This document shows positions 41,201-51,040 of a stretch of 64,000 nucleotides of DNA, in pieces. The stretch lies in the NCBI RefSeq assembly GCF_006715055.1, contig NZ_VFMN01000001.1, positions 3,348,001-3,412,000 on the forward strand, read 5' to 3'. A program made the translations under genes and the position numbers. Numbering within the stretch: the first letter of the stretch is position 1; the number at the start of each line of letters is the position of its first letter. The notes beneath the pieces are model-generated. The model saw only the letters and a program-made list of their open reading frames with translations, did not search any database and was not told the origin of the DNA. This DNA is from Lapillicoccus jejuensis. Its GTDB lineage: Bacteria > Actinomycetota > Actinomycetes > Actinomycetales > Dermatophilaceae.

Positions 41201-43228
41201 TCACAGCGGCAGGTGGGAGACGACGAGGTCGATGAGCTTGATGCCGATGAACGGCGTGATGACGCCGCCGACCCCGTAGACCAGCAGGTTGCGGCGCAGC
41301 AGGCTCGCCGCGGACGACGGCCGGTACTTCACACCCTTGAGGGCCAGCGGGATGAGCGCGACGATGACGAGCGCGTTGAAGACGACCGCCGAGAGGATGG
41401 CCGACGACGGGGTGGCCAGCCGCATGACGTTGAGCGTCTGCAGGCCGGGGAACAGCCCGACGAACATCGCCGGGATGATGGCGAAGTACTTCGCCACGTC
41501 GTTGGCGATCGAGAAGGTCGTCAGCGCCCCGCGGGTGATGAGCAGCTGCTTGCCGATCTCGACGATCTCGATGAGCTTGGTCGGGTCGGAGTCGAGGTCG
41601 ACCATGTTGCCGGCCTCCTTGGCGGCCGACGTGCCGGTGTTCATCGCGACGCCGACGTCGGCCTGCGCGAGGGCGGGGGCGTCGTTGGTGCCGTCACCGG
41701 TCATCGCGACGAGCCGGCCACCCTGCTGCTCCTTCTTGATGAGCGCCATCTTGTCCTCGGGGGTGGCCTCGGCGAGGAAGTCGTCGACGCCGGCCTCCTT
41801 CGCGATGGCCGCCGCGGTGAGCGGGTTGTCGCCGGTGATCATCACCGTGCGGATGCCCATGGCCCGCAGCTGGTCGAAGCGCTCGGTCATGCCGGGCTTG
41901 ACGACGTCCTTGAGGTGGATGACGCCGAGCACCTGGGCGGCGCCGCCGGCGCGGACGCGGGCCACGACGAGCGGGGTGCCGCCGGAGCGGGAGATCGCCT
42001 CCACCGAGGTCGTGAGGTCGGCCGGCTCGGAGCCGCCGTGCTCGACGACCCAGGCCGCGACCTGCGCCGCGGCGCCCTTGCGGACGCTCGTCCCGTCGGG
42101 GAGGTCGACGCCCGACATGCGGGTCTGGGCGGTGAACTCGACGACGGTGGCGCCGGCCCGCTGCAGCCCCGCGACGTCCTGGTGCGCGACGCCGTACGAC
42201 GTCTCGGCGAGCTCGACGACCGAGCGCCCCTCGGGCGTCTCGTCGGCCAGGCTGGAGAGGTAGGCGGCCGACGCGAGGTCGCCCTGGTCCGCCCCGGAGA
42301 CGGCGACGAGGTCGGTCGCGCGCCGGTTGCCGAGGGTGATGGTGCCGGTCTTGTCGAGCAGCAGCGTCGAGACGTCACCGGCGGCCTCGACGGCGCGGCC
42401 GGACATCGCGAGGACGTTGCGCTGCACGAGCCGGTCCATGCCGGCGATGCCGATCGCCGACAGCAGCGCCCCGATGGTCGTGGGGATGAGGCAGACGAGC
42501 AGCGCGACGAGGACGACGACCTGCTGCGCCCCGCCGGAGTACGACGCCATCGGCTGCAGCGCCAGGCAGACGAGCAGGAAGACGATGGTCAGGCTGGCGA
42601 GCAGGATGTTGAGGGCGATCTCGTTCGGCGTCTTCTGCCGGGCGGCGCCCTCGACGAGCGCGATCATCCGGTCGATGAAGGTCTCGCCGGGCTTGGTCGT
42701 GATCTTCACGACGATCCGGTCGGACAGGACGGTCGTGCCGCCGGTGACGGCGCTGCGGTCGCCGCCGGACTCGCGGATGACCGGGGCGGACTCGCCGGTG
42801 ATGGCCGACTCGTCGACGGTGGCCACGCCCTCGACGACGTCCCCGTCGCCGGGGATGACCTGACCGGCCTCGACGACGACGAGGTCGCCGATGGTCAGGT
42901 CGGCGCCGGGCACGTCGTCGACGCGCTCGCTGCCGCCCGCGCGGGTGAGGCGCCGGGCGACGGTCTCGGTGCGGGCGGCGCGCAGCGTGGCGGCCTGGGC
43001 CTTGCCGCGGCCCTCGGCCACGGCCTCGGCCATGTTGGCGAAGACGACGGTGACCCACAGCCACGCGGCGATGCCGATGGCGAAGCCGCTCGGGCGGACG
43101 ACGGCGAGCACCGTCGTGAGGACGGAGCCGACCCACACCACGAAGATGACGGGCGACTTGACGACGTGACGGGGGTCGAGCTTGGCGACGGCCTGCGGGA
43201 GGCTGGCGGTGAGGGCGGCGACGTTCAT
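41201..43228 (-). CDS. kdpB: Potassium-transporting P-type ATPase subunit B
   Basis: 675 residues from ATG 43228 (ATGA overlap with the kdpA stop). The phosphorylated Asp292 is in [18 protein letters not shown] lies in [10 protein letters not shown]; the hinge is [19 protein letters not shown]. Membrane helices at both ends. It hydrolyses ATP to drive K+ uptake through KdpA. A longer reading frame exists upstream but lies inside kdpA and is not used. Confidence 0.98.
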   Translation of the reverse strand: MNVAALTASLPQAVAKLDPRHVVKSPVIFVVWVGSVLTTVLAVVRPSGFAIGIAAWLWVTVVFANMAEAVAEGRGKAQAATLRAARTETVARRLTRAGGSERVDDVPGADLTIGDLVVVEAGQVIPGDGDVVEGVATVDESAITGESAPVIRESGGDRSAVTGGTTVLSDRIVVKITTKPGETFIDRMIALVEGAARQKTPNEIALNILLASLTIVFLLVCLALQPMASYSGGAQQVVVLVALLVCLIPTTIGALLSAIGIAGMDRLVQRNVLAMSGRAVEAAGDVSTLLLDKTGTITLGNRRATDLVAVSGADQGDLASAAYLSSLADETPEGRSVVELAETSYGVAHQDVAGLQRAGATVVEFTAQTRMSGVDLPDGTSVRKGAAAQVAAWVVEHGGSEPADLTTSVEAISRSGGTPLVVARVRAGGAAQVLGVIHLKDVVKPGMTERFDQLRAMGIRTVMITGDNPLTAAAIAKEAGVDDFLAEATPEDKMALIKKEQQGGRLVAMTGDGTNDAPALAQADVGVAMNTGTSAAKEAGNMVDLDSDPTKLIEIVEIGKQLLITRGALTTFSIANDVAKYFAIIPAMFVGLFPGLQTLNVMRLATPSSAILSAVVFNALVIVALIPLALKGVKYRPSSAASLLRRNLLVYGVGGVITPFIGIKLIDLVVSHLPL

Positions 43229-44880
43229 GACAGGGCCTCGGCGATCGGCCCGAGGGCCAGGGTCGGGAAGTACGTCAGCCCCGTGACGATCAGCGCGACA
43301 CCGATCAGCAGGGTGACGAACAGGGGCGTGTGGGTGGGCATGGTCCCGGCGGTGACGGGGCGCTTGCGCTGGGCGGCGAGGCTGCCGGCGAGGGCGAGCA
43401 CGAGGACCATCGGCACGAAGCGACCGAGCAGCATGGCCAGGGCCAGCGTGAGGTTGAGGTACGGCTGGTCGGCGCTGAGACCGGCGAACGCGCTGCCGTT
43501 GTTGTTGGCCGCCGACGTGAAGGCGTAGACCATCTCGCTCAGGCCGTGCGGCCCGGAGTTGAGCAGCGCCGCCCTGCTCACCGGCAGCGCGATGGCGATG
43601 GCCGACAGCACGAGGGCGAGGGCCGGCGTGACGAGGATGTAGAGCGCGGCGAAGGTCACCTCCTTCTGGCCGATCGTCTTGCCGAGGAACTCCGGCGTGC
43701 GACCGACCATGAGCCCGGCGATGAAGACCGTGATGACGGCGACGACGAGGGCGCCGTACAGGCCGGAGCCGGTGCCACCGGGGGAGATCTCGCCGAGCAT
43801 CATGTTGAGCAGGACGACACCGCCACCGGCGGCCGAGTAGCTGTCGTGCATCGAGTTGACCGCGCCGGTCGAGGTGGCGGTCGTCGAGGCGCCGAAGAGC
43901 GCCGAGGCCCAGAGGCCGAAGCGGGTCTCCTTGCCCTCCATCCCGCCGGCGATCCCACCGGCCGCGTGGACCTCGGACCAGGTGACGAGCGCGACGCTCC
44001 CGGCCCAGAGGATCCCCATGAAGGACAGCACGGCCCAGCCCTGGCGGCGGTCGCCGACGAGGACGCCGTACATGCGACACAGGGCGAAGGGGATGACGAG
44101 GATGAGGAAGATCTCGAGCAGGTTGGTCGCGGCGTTCGGGTTCTCGAACGGGTGCGCCGAGTTCGCGTTGAAGAAGCCGCCGCCGTTGGTGCCGAGCTCC
44201 TTGATCGCTTCCTGGGACGCGACCAGGCCACCCAGGATCGTCTGCTTCGCGCCGGTCACGCCGGTGACCTCGGTGGGGGAGGCGAGGTTCTGCACGACCC
44301 CGCCGACGACGAGCAGGACCGCGCCGACGGTGGCGATCGGCAGCAGCACGCGGGTGACGGTGCGCACGAGGTCGACCCAGAAGTTGCCGACCCGGGTCGA
44401 CTCGCTGCGCGCCAGGCCCCGGACCAGGGCCACGACGACGGCGATGCCGACCGCGGCGGAGACGAAGTTCTGCACGGTCAGGCCGAGGGCCTGGACCAGC
44501 TGCGAGGTGCCGGCCTCACCGGCGTAGCTCTGCCAGTTCGTGTTGGTGACGAAGGAGATCGCCGTGTTCAGCGCGGTGTCGAGGTGCATCGACTCGCCGT
44601 GGTGCAGGGGCAGGACCCCCTGGCCGACGATGATGAGGAACAGCAGCACGATCGACAGCACGGAGAAGGCGAGGACGGAGGCGGCGTACCCCTTCCAGTG
44701 CTGCTCGGTGTCGGGGGCGACCCCGCCGACCCGGTAGAGCAGGCGCTCGACGCGCCAGTGCTTCTCCTTGGTGTACGTCGCCGCGAGGTAGTTCCCGAGC
44801 GGCACGTGCGTGAGGGCCAGCGCGAGGAGCAGCACGCCGATGGTCAGCAGACCGGAGGCGGTCTCGTTCACGCCGCCCAT
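43225..44880 (-). CDS. kdpA: Potassium-transporting ATPase subunit A
   Basis: 551 residues, about ten membrane helices. The selectivity-filter loops are recognisable: [34 protein letters not shown] and, near the C-terminus, [15 protein letters not shown]. KdpA is the K+ channel-like subunit of the pump. Its ATG at 44880 overlaps the last base of the kdpF stop (TGATG). Confidence 0.98.
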   Translation of the reverse strand: MGGVNETASGLLTIGVLLLALALTHVPLGNYLAATYTKEKHWRVERLLYRVGGVAPDTEQHWKGYAASVLAFSVLSIVLLFLIIVGQGVLPLHHGESMHLDTALNTAISFVTNTNWQSYAGEAGTSQLVQALGLTVQNFVSAAVGIAVVVALVRGLARSESTRVGNFWVDLVRTVTRVLLPIATVGAVLLVVGGVVQNLASPTEVTGVTGAKQTILGGLVASQEAIKELGTNGGGFFNANSAHPFENPNAATNLLEIFLILVIPFALCRMYGVLVGDRRQGWAVLSFMGILWAGSVALVTWSEVHAAGGIAGGMEGKETRFGLWASALFGASTTATSTGAVNSMHDSYSAAGGGVVLLNMMLGEISPGGTGSGLYGALVVAVITVFIAGLMVGRTPEFLGKTIGQKEVTFAALYILVTPALALVLSAIAIALPVSRAALLNSGPHGLSEMVYAFTSAANNNGSAFAGLSADQPYLNLTLALAMLLGRFVPMVLVLALAGSLAAQRKRPVTAGTMPTHTPLFVTLLIGVALIVTGLTYFPTLALGPIAEALS

Positions 44881-44966
44881 CAGAAACGGTCCGGACGGAG
44901 CAGGGCGTACACGAGGTAGCCGATGAGGGCCAGGGCGAGGACCCCGGCGACGATGTTCTCGATCAC
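44880..44966 (-). CDS. kdpF: Potassium-transporting ATPase subunit F
   Basis: 28 residues from GTG 44966: a single hydrophobic helix NIVAGVLALALIGYLVYALL ending RPDRF, the standard KdpF pattern. It stabilises the KdpFABC complex. First gene of the operon. Its GTG is preceded by GAGACT seven bases upstream, a possible near-leaderless -10 box. No c-di-AMP riboswitch, sometimes found before kdp genes in actinobacteria, is visible in the 120-bp upstream gap. Confidence 0.9.
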   Translation of the reverse strand: MIENIVAGVLALALIGYLVYALLRPDRF

Positions 44967-45074
44967 GTCATCGAGTCTCGGAAGGGTGAGAGCGCCGACC
45001 TGTCCGGTTGACGGGCGGTTGACGGGTCTTGACGCCGTCTTGACGGCCATCTTCGAGGGAGCCAGCCGTCGCCG

Positions 45075-45080
45075 TAGGGT
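45075..45080 (+). promoter_or_regulatory. Leaderless -10 box TAGGGT for the ion-channel-like protein
   Basis: TAGGGT, six bases, ATG at 45087. Confidence 0.6.
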
Positions 45081-45086
45081 CGCAGG

Positions 45087-45815
45087 ATGGAACTGCGGCT
45101 GCGGCCAGAGCCCGACCCCGTGCCGGAGGGGGGAGTGGGCGGGGCGTGGCACGCCCTGCGGACCGCCCCCAGCGCGGTGCTGCTCCTCGTCCAGCTCGCC
45201 GGGGTCCTGCTCTACCCCTTCCTCGTCGACCTGTCGATCGGGCCGTGGGAGGGCGCCGGACGGTCCCTGCTGGGGCTGTTCGGGCTGCTCGTCCTCGGCC
45301 TCGCCGTGCTGGCCGTCCGCGCCACGCCCGCCCTCACCTGGGTCTCGGTCGTCGCCGGGGCCCCGGCCGCCGTCCTCACCGTCCTCGAGGGCTTCCGACC
45401 CGACCAGCAGTGGGTGGTGCTGACCTCCGCCGGGTTCCACGCCGTGTTCTACCTCTACACGGGCTACGCGCTCATCCGCTACATGTTCAACGACACCTGG
45501 GTGACGTCCGACGAGCTGTGGGCCACCGGGGCGGCCTTCACGGTCGTCGCCTGGGGCTGGGCCTACGTCTACGTCCTCGTCCAGGCCGCCTGGCCCGGGT
45601 CGTTCTCGGGCGCGGTCGCCCCCGAAGGACCACGGACGTTCTTCGACCTGCTCTTCCTGTCCTTCACCGTGCTGACCTCGACGGGGCTGTCCGACATCGT
45701 GCCGCTGCTGCCGCACGCGCGGGCCGTGGTGATGATCGAGCAGGTCGCCGGCATGCTCTACCTGGCCGTCGTCGTGGCCCGCATCGTCGGGCTGACGATC
45801 ATCCGCCAGCGCTGA
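45087..45815 (+). CDS. Ion-channel-like membrane protein with non-canonical pore loop
   Basis: 242 residues, about five to six membrane helices. The C-terminal third resembles the two-helix Ion_trans_2 channel module: a helix FFDLLFLSFTVLTSTGLS followed by DIVPLLPHARAVVMIEQVAG and a last helix. The filter position reads TSTGLSDIVP where K+ channels have TTVGYGDxxP, so the GYG signature is lost. It is divergent from kdpF, suggesting a role in potassium balance or turgor. Its stop is one base from the convergent dipeptidase stop. Confidence 0.7.
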   Translation: MELRLRPEPDPVPEGGVGGAWHALRTAPSAVLLLVQLAGVLLYPFLVDLSIGPWEGAGRSLLGLFGLLVLGLAVLAVRATPALTWVSVVAGAPAAVLTVLEGFRPDQQWVVLTSAGFHAVFYLYTGYALIRYMFNDTWVTSDELWATGAAFTVVAWGWAYVYVLVQAAWPGSFSGAVAPEGPRTFFDLLFLSFTVLTSTGLSDIVPLLPHARAVVMIEQVAGMLYLAVVVARIVGLTIIRQR

Positions 45816-45816
45816 G

Positions 45817-47067
45817 TCAGCGGGCGGTGAGGTCCACGACGTCGTACGGCGTCGTGACCGGTGGCGTCGTCGCCTGCAGGTCGCGGGCGACCGCCTCGGC
45901 GTCGCGCAGGACGCGCAGGGCGTTGCGGCCGGCGACCTTGGCGAGGTCCTCGTCGGACCAGCCGCGGTCGGCGAGCGCGCCGAGCAGCCGCGGGTAGCCG
46001 CTGACGTCCTCGAGCCCGACGGGGTAGGTGTCGGTGCCGTCGTAGTCGCCGCCGATGCCCACGGCGTCGACGCCGGCGACCTCGCGCACGTGCTCCAGGT
46101 GCCGTACGGCGTCCTGCAGGCTCGCCTGCGGCTTGGGGTGCGTCTGCTGCCGCCGGAACGCGAAGCGCTGGTAGGACGGGAAGTCCTTCGGGTCGACGCC
46201 CTCGGCGCTCGCGAGGTCGGCGGTCTCGGCGCGCCAGGCGGCGACGTCGTCGTTGAGGAACTCGGGCACGAGCGCGACCATGACCGTGCCCCCGGTGTCG
46301 CGCACCCGCAGCAGGACGTCGTCGGGGACGTTGCGCACGACGTCGGTGACGGCGCGGGCGCCGCTGTGGCTGAAGAGGACCGGGGCGCGGCTGACGTCGA
46401 GCGCGGCGTGCATCGTCGCGGGGGAGACGTGCGAGAGGTCGACCATCATCCCGACCCGGTTGAGCTCGCGGACGACGTCGCGGCCGAAGGCGCTGAGCCC
46501 GCCGAGGACCGGCTCGTCGGTCGCCGAGTCGGCCCACGGGGTGTTGTCGTTGTGGGTGAGGGTCAGGTAGCGCACGCCGAGCGCGTGCAGGACCCGCAGC
46601 GTGCCGAGCGAGCAGCCGATCGACTGGCCGCCCTCGGCGCCGAGCAGGCTGGCGACCCGGCCCGAGGCGACGACCCGGTCGACGTCGTCGGCGGTGAGCG
46701 CGAGGCCGAGGACGTCCCCGTGCGCGGCGACGAGCCGGTGCACGAGCTCGACCTGCTCCAGCGTCGCCGTCACCGCCTCGTGCCCGGGCAGGTTGCTCGG
46801 CACGTAGACCGACCAGAACTGCGCGCCGACCATCCCCTGGCGCAGCCGCGGCAGGTCGGTGCGCAGGCCCGGCTCGCCGCGGACGAGGTCGACGACGTCG
46901 ACCCGGGTCAGGTCGCCGCCGACGCGCTCGCGCAGCTCCCACGGCAGGTCGTTGTGGCCGTCGACGAGGGGGTGCTCGCGCAGCACGCGGGCCACGCGCT
47001 CGCTGGTGGTCCCGGGCGCGGTTTCGGGCGCGGTCTCGGGGCTGGGCGGCGTCTGGGGGTCGGGCAC
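45817..47067 (-). CDS. Membrane dipeptidase family M19 (renal dipeptidase-like)
   Basis: 416 residues from GTG 47067. Metal ligands appear in LVDGHNDLPWELR (His-x-Asp), the Glu in LLGAEGGQSIG, the His pair in DLSHVSPAT and LFSHSGARAV, and the Asp in GIGGDYDGTDTYP. Members cleave dipeptides including D-amino acid-containing ones. There is no signal peptide. A Pro/Glu/Thr-rich stretch of 20 residues leads the protein. GAGGAT lies seven bases before the start, a possible near-leaderless -10. Confidence 0.92.
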   Translation of the reverse strand: MPDPQTPPSPETAPETAPGTTSERVARVLREHPLVDGHNDLPWELRERVGGDLTRVDVVDLVRGEPGLRTDLPRLRQGMVGAQFWSVYVPSNLPGHEAVTATLEQVELVHRLVAAHGDVLGLALTADDVDRVVASGRVASLLGAEGGQSIGCSLGTLRVLHALGVRYLTLTHNDNTPWADSATDEPVLGGLSAFGRDVVRELNRVGMMVDLSHVSPATMHAALDVSRAPVLFSHSGARAVTDVVRNVPDDVLLRVRDTGGTVMVALVPEFLNDDVAAWRAETADLASAEGVDPKDFPSYQRFAFRRQQTHPKPQASLQDAVRHLEHVREVAGVDAVGIGGDYDGTDTYPVGLEDVSGYPRLLGALADRGWSDEDLAKVAGRNALRVLRDAEAVARDLQATTPPVTTPYDVVDLTAR

Positions 47068-47097
47068 GGGCGTGATCCTCGCACCTGCGGGCGGCCG

Positions 47098-47103
47098 TAG
47101 ACT
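47098..47103 (+). promoter_or_regulatory. Leaderless -10 box TAGACT for rimO
   Basis: TAGACT, six bases, GTG at 47110. Confidence 0.65.
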
Positions 47104-47109
47104 CGCCCG

Positions 47110-48651
47110 GTGACGACGACGGCCGACCCCACCAGCCGCCCGCGACGCTCCGTGGCCCTCGTGACCCTCGGGTGCACGCGCAACGAGGTCGACTCGGAGG
47201 AGCTCGCCGGCCGCCTCGAGGCCGAGGGCTGGGACCTCGTCGACGACGCCGCGCAGGCCGACGTCGCCGTCGTCAACACCTGCGGCTTCGTCGAGCAGGC
47301 CAAGAAGGACTCGATCGACGCCCTGCTCGAGGCCTCCGACCTCAAGGCCCACGGCCGCACCCGCGCCGTCGTCGCGGTCGGCTGCCTGGCCGAGCGCTAC
47401 GGCGAGCAGCTGGCGGGCTCGTTGCCCGAGGCCGACGCGGTGCTCGGCTTCGACTCGTACGGCGACCTGTCGGCCCACCTCGGCACCCTGCTGGGCGGCG
47501 GCCACGTGCCCTCGCACACCCCGTCCGACCGGCGCCGGCTGCTGCCGCTCACCCCGGTGGACCGCGCCGGCGCGGCAGGGGTCGCCGTCCCTGGCCACGG
47601 CGACCCTCGCGCCGACCTGCTCACCGACGCGGACGGTCCCGTCCCGGCGAGCGGCCCGCGGGTGCTGCGCGCCCGGCTCGACGGCCGCCCGTGGGCGCCG
47701 CTGAAGATCGCCTCCGGCTGCGACCGGCGCTGCGCGTTCTGCGCCATCCCGTCCTTCCGTGGGGCGTTCGTGTCCCGCCGGCCCACCGACGTCGTCGCCG
47801 AGGCGCGCTGGCTGGCGCAGCGCGGGGTGAAGGAGGTCTTCCTCGTCAGCGAGAACAGCACGTCGTACGGGAAGGACCTGGGGGATCTGGGGCTGCTGGA
47901 GAAGCTGCTGCCCGAGCTGACCGCGGTCGAGGGGATCGAGCGGGTGCGGGTGTCCTACCTGCAGCCGGCCGAGATCCGCCCCGGGCTGCTCGAGGCGATG
48001 GCCGCCACGCCCGGGGTCGTGCCGTACTACGACATCTCGTTCCAGCACGCGTCGGCGCCGCTGCTGCGCCGGATGCGGCGCTTCGGCTCGCGCGAGCCGT
48101 TCCTCGACCTGCTCGAGCGGGTGCGCGAGCGCTCGCCGCGGGCCGGGATCCGGTCCAACGTCATCGTCGGCTTCCCGGGGGAGACCGAGGCCGACGTCGA
48201 GGAGCTCGAGGCCTTCCTCGTCGCCGCGCGGCTCGACGTCGTCGGCGTCTTCGGCTACTCCGACGAGGACGGCACCGAGGCCGAGACCCTCGGCGACAAG
48301 CTGCCGCAGGACGTCGTCGACGAGCGGGTGGCCCGGCTCACCGCGCTCGTCGAGGAGCTCACCGCGCAGCGCGCGGAGGAGCGCGTCGGTGAGGTCGTCG
48401 AGGTGCTCGTCGAGCAGACCGGCGACGGGGAGGACGAGGACGACGAGGTCGTCGGCCGCGCCGCCTTCCAGGGCCCCGACGTCGACGGGGTGACCCGGCT
48501 CGAGCTCGACGGCGGCCCGCGTCCGGCGGTCGGGGACATCGTGCGCGCCGTCGTCGTCGCCTCCGAGGGCGTCGACCTCGTCGCCCGCCCGCTCGGCGCC
48601 GGCGACACCCCCGCCGACACCCCCGCCGACCGTGGGGACACCACCGCCTGA
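47110..48651 (+). CDS. rimO: Ribosomal protein S12 methylthiotransferase
   Basis: 513 residues. The N-terminal cluster-binding Cys are in [29 protein letters not shown] and VGCLAERYG; the radical-SAM cluster is in [13 protein letters not shown]. Family motifs [18 protein letters not shown] and [13 protein letters not shown] follow, with a C-terminal TRAM-like domain. It methylthiolates the conserved Asp of S12. The RimO assignment over MiaB rests on CTRNEVDSE and length. It is followed by pgsA. Confidence 0.94.
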   Translation: MTTTADPTSRPRRSVALVTLGCTRNEVDSEELAGRLEAEGWDLVDDAAQADVAVVNTCGFVEQAKKDSIDALLEASDLKAHGRTRAVVAVGCLAERYGEQLAGSLPEADAVLGFDSYGDLSAHLGTLLGGGHVPSHTPSDRRRLLPLTPVDRAGAAGVAVPGHGDPRADLLTDADGPVPASGPRVLRARLDGRPWAPLKIASGCDRRCAFCAIPSFRGAFVSRRPTDVVAEARWLAQRGVKEVFLVSENSTSYGKDLGDLGLLEKLLPELTAVEGIERVRVSYLQPAEIRPGLLEAMAATPGVVPYYDISFQHASAPLLRRMRRFGSREPFLDLLERVRERSPRAGIRSNVIVGFPGETEADVEELEAFLVAARLDVVGVFGYSDEDGTEAETLGDKLPQDVVDERVARLTALVEELTAQRAEERVGEVVEVLVEQTGDGEDEDDEVVGRAAFQGPDVDGVTRLELDGGPRPAVGDIVRAVVVASEGVDLVARPLGAGDTPADTPADRGDTTA

Positions 48652-48673
48652 GCGGTGGCAGCATGAGGGCTCG

Positions 48674-49381
48674 ATGAGCGACGTGGACCAGGACCCCGTC
48701 ACCCGGCCCGTGAGCCCCCGGCAGCCGACCCCGCCGACGCCGGCCACGGTGCCGGCGCGTCCGAGCGCGTGGAACCTCGCCAACACGCTCACCGTCCTGC
48801 GGATCCTCCTCGTCCCCGTCTTCGCGTGGCTGCTGCTGGCCCACGGCGGCACGTCGACCACCCAGCGGCTGGGTGCCTTCGCGGTCTTCGCGGTGGCCGC
48901 CATCACCGACAAGATCGACGGCGACCTGGCCCGGCGGCGCAACAGCGTCACCGACTTCGGCAAGGTCGCCGACCCCATCGCCGACAAGGCCCTCACCGGC
49001 ACCGCGCTCGTCGGGCTGTCGCTCGTCGGGGTCGTGCCCTGGTGGGTGACCGTCGTCATCGTCGTGCGCGAGGTGGCCGTGACGGTCATGCGGTTCGTCG
49101 TCATCCGGCACGGCGTCATGCCCGCCAGCCGGGGCGGCAAGGTCAAGACGGTGCTGCAGGCGGCGGCGCTGGGGCTGCTCGTCTTCCCGCCGCACGCGGT
49201 GCCGTTCGACGCGGTCCTGTCGCTCGTCGCGCACGTCCTGCTCGCGGCCGCGCTCGTCGTCACCGTCGTCACCGGGGTCGACTACGCGGTCAAGGCGCAC
49301 ATCCTGCGCCGCACCAGCGCCCGCGCCGTCGCCAAGCGGGCGGCCCGCGAGGCCGCGCGCGAGCAGCGGCGCCAGCCGTGA
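48674..49381 (+). CDS. pgsA: CDP-diacylglycerol--glycerol-3-phosphate 3-phosphatidyltransferase
   Basis: 235 residues from ATG 48674. The CDP-alcohol phosphotransferase signature is DGDLARRRNSVTDFGKVADP with following IADK; NLANTLTVLRILLVPVF is the typical first helix. Several membrane helices. It makes phosphatidylglycerophosphate. About 50 N-terminal residues are Pro/Thr-rich and hydrophilic, longer than usual. Its stop overlaps the cinA start (GTGA). Start choice is by homology; an in-frame ATG at 48632 lies inside rimO. Confidence 0.93.
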   Translation: MSDVDQDPVTRPVSPRQPTPPTPATVPARPSAWNLANTLTVLRILLVPVFAWLLLAHGGTSTTQRLGAFAVFAVAAITDKIDGDLARRRNSVTDFGKVADPIADKALTGTALVGLSLVGVVPWWVTVVIVVREVAVTVMRFVVIRHGVMPASRGGKVKTVLQAAALGLLVFPPHAVPFDAVLSLVAHVLLAAALVVTVVTGVDYAVKAHILRRTSARAVAKRAAREAAREQRRQP

Positions 49382-49875
49382 GCACGCCGTACGGCGACCT
49401 GGACGTCCCCGCCCTCGTCGGTGCCCTGCGCGCGGCGGGGGCCACCGTCGCCTGCGCGGAGTCGCTGACCGGCGGGCTGGTCACCGCGCGGCTCGTCGAG
49501 GTCCCGGGGGCGTCCGCGGTCGTGCGCGGCGGCGTGGTCGCCTACGCGACCGAGCTCAAGGCGGCGCTGCTCGGCGTCGACGAGGGGCTGCTCGCGGAGC
49601 ACGGCGCGGTCCACCCGGAGGTGGCCCGGCAGATGGCGCACGGCGTGCGGACCCGGCTGGGCGCCGACTGGGGCACCGCCACCACCGGCGTCGCCGGGCC
49701 GGACCCGCAGGACGGTCAGCCGGTCGGGACGGTCTACGTCGCCGTCGCCGGGCCGCGCGGCGACGCCGTCCGGCGGCTCGCGCTCGAGGGGGACCGGCCG
49801 GCCGTGCGCGCCGGGTCGGTCGACGCGGTCCTCGCGCTGCTCGCCGAGCGGCTGCGCCCCGACCCGCCCGCATGA
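49378..49875 (+). CDS. cinA: CinA C-terminal domain protein, nicotinamide-nucleotide amidohydrolase
   Basis: 165 residues from GTG 49378. TVACAESLTGGLVTARLVEV, VVRGGVVAYATELKAALLGV, GTATTGVAGPDPQDGQPVG and VYVAVAGP define the CinA C-terminal (PncC) domain that deamidates NMN. The N-terminal MoCF-like domain of full CinA is absent, as usual for actinobacteria. It is coupled to pgsA upstream and to the DUF402 gene downstream by overlaps. Confidence 0.93.
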   Translation: MSTPYGDLDVPALVGALRAAGATVACAESLTGGLVTARLVEVPGASAVVRGGVVAYATELKAALLGVDEGLLAEHGAVHPEVARQMAHGVRTRLGADWGTATTGVAGPDPQDGQPVGTVYVAVAGPRGDAVRRLALEGDRPAVRAGSVDAVLALLAERLRPDPPA

Positions 49876-50591
49876 GCGCCCCCGCCCCCTGGACCCCGCG
49901 CTGGTCGCCCGGTGACGTCGCCTGGTGGCACTACCGGCGACCGGGCTGGCGGGCCGGAGACCCGCAGACCGTGCACCCGGTCCGGGTCGTCGAGGACTCG
50001 CCGGAGCGGCTCGTCGCCTGGCTCGCGGGCGGCACCCCGGTCCTCGCGCCGACCCTCGTCGACGGCCGGCCACCGCGGGCGGCGGGCACCGGCGCGATGT
50101 TCTCCGCGCCGCGCATCCAGGGCCGGATGCTGTGGAAGGGCGGCGGGACGCTGCGCATCGTCCGGCCGGGGGAGCGCTGGTCGGTGTGGCTGTTCTGGGA
50201 CGGGCCCGACCTCGACGGCTGGTACGTCAACCTCGAGGCGCCGCACCGGCGCGAGGGGTCCCGCACGGTGAGCACCGACCACGTCCTCGACGTCCTCGTC
50301 GACCCGGGCCGCCGCTGCCGGCTCAAGGACGAGGACGAGCTGGTCGCCGCCGTGACCCAGGGGCGGATGACCGCCGGCGAGGCCGGCGAGGTGCGGGCCG
50401 ACGCCGACGCCGTACGGCGTGCCGTCGCCGCCGGCGAGCCGCCCTTCGGCGCGGACGACGAGCACTGGGCCACGTGGCGCCCCGACCCGGCCTGGGACGT
50501 CCCCGGCCTGCCACCCGACCTCACCCCGCCCGCCCCGCCACCGGTCCGCACCGCGCCGCGGCTCGTGCGGCCGGGGGAGTCGCGCTACTGA
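49872..50591 (+). CDS. DUF402 domain protein
   Basis: 239 residues; ATGA overlap with cinA. The DUF402 core includes [53 protein letters not shown] and [16 protein letters not shown]. Characterised relatives are nucleoside di-/triphosphatases or RNA-related phosphatases; here the activity is inferred only. A Pro-rich C-terminal tail follows. Many actinobacteria have a clgR-type regulator after cinA; this genome has DUF402 instead. Confidence 0.85.
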   Translation: MSAPAPWTPRWSPGDVAWWHYRRPGWRAGDPQTVHPVRVVEDSPERLVAWLAGGTPVLAPTLVDGRPPRAAGTGAMFSAPRIQGRMLWKGGGTLRIVRPGERWSVWLFWDGPDLDGWYVNLEAPHRREGSRTVSTDHVLDVLVDPGRRCRLKDEDELVAAVTQGRMTAGEAGEVRADADAVRRAVAAGEPPFGADDEHWATWRPDPAWDVPGLPPDLTPPAPPPVRTAPRLVRPGESRY

Positions 50592-50629
50592 CGGGCAGCA
50601 CGCCGTACGGCGCCCCGCCCACCCCACGG

Positions 50630-50635
50630 CAGAAT
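50630..50635 (+). promoter_or_regulatory. Leaderless -10 box CAGAAT for hisI-trpE
   Basis: CAGAAT, six bases, GTG at 50642. Together with the overlap of hisI and trpE it makes this the promoter of both. Confidence 0.55.
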
Positions 50636-50641
50636 GGTCCC

Positions 50642-51040
50642 GTGCCCGACCCCACCACCGGCCAGCCCGTCCTCGACCCCGCCATCGCCGCGCAGCTCAA
50701 GCGCGACCCGGCCGGCCTCGTCGCCGCCGTGGTCCAGCAGCACGACACCGGCGAGGTGCTCATGGTCGGGTGGATGGACGACGAGGCGCTGGCCCGCACC
50801 CTCACCGAGGGCCGGGTGACCTTCTGGTCGCGCAGCCGCCAGGAGCTGTGGCGCAAGGGCGACACCTCGGGCCACGTCCAGTGGGTCCGCTCGGTCGCGC
50901 TCGACTGCGACGGCGACGCCCTGCTCGTCCGGGTCGACCAGGTCGGCGCCGCGTGCCACACCGGTGACCGCACGTGCTTCGACGCGCGCCCGCTGCCCGC
51001 CGTCGTGACCACCCCGAGCGAGGTCCCCACCGGTGCCTGA
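50642..51040 (+). CDS. hisI: Phosphoribosyl-AMP cyclohydrolase
   Basis: 132 residues from GTG 50642. It contains [35 protein letters not shown] and the metal ligands in [24 protein letters not shown]. It opens the ring of PR-AMP in histidine synthesis and lacks the HisE domain. It overlaps trpE by 8 bp, a histidine-tryptophan link typical of actinobacteria. Confidence 0.96.
   Translation: MPDPTTGQPVLDPAIAAQLKRDPAGLVAAVVQQHDTGEVLMVGWMDDEALARTLTEGRVTFWSRSRQELWRKGDTSGHVQWVRSVALDCDGDALLVRVDQVGAACHTGDRTCFDARPLPAVVTTPSEVPTGA

Noticed and set aside
44967-45086. c-di-AMP (ydaO) riboswitch upstream of kdpF
   Set aside because: Only about 120 bp separate kdpF from the divergent gene, a -10-like box lies seven bases from the kdpF GTG, and no ydaO core motifs are seen.
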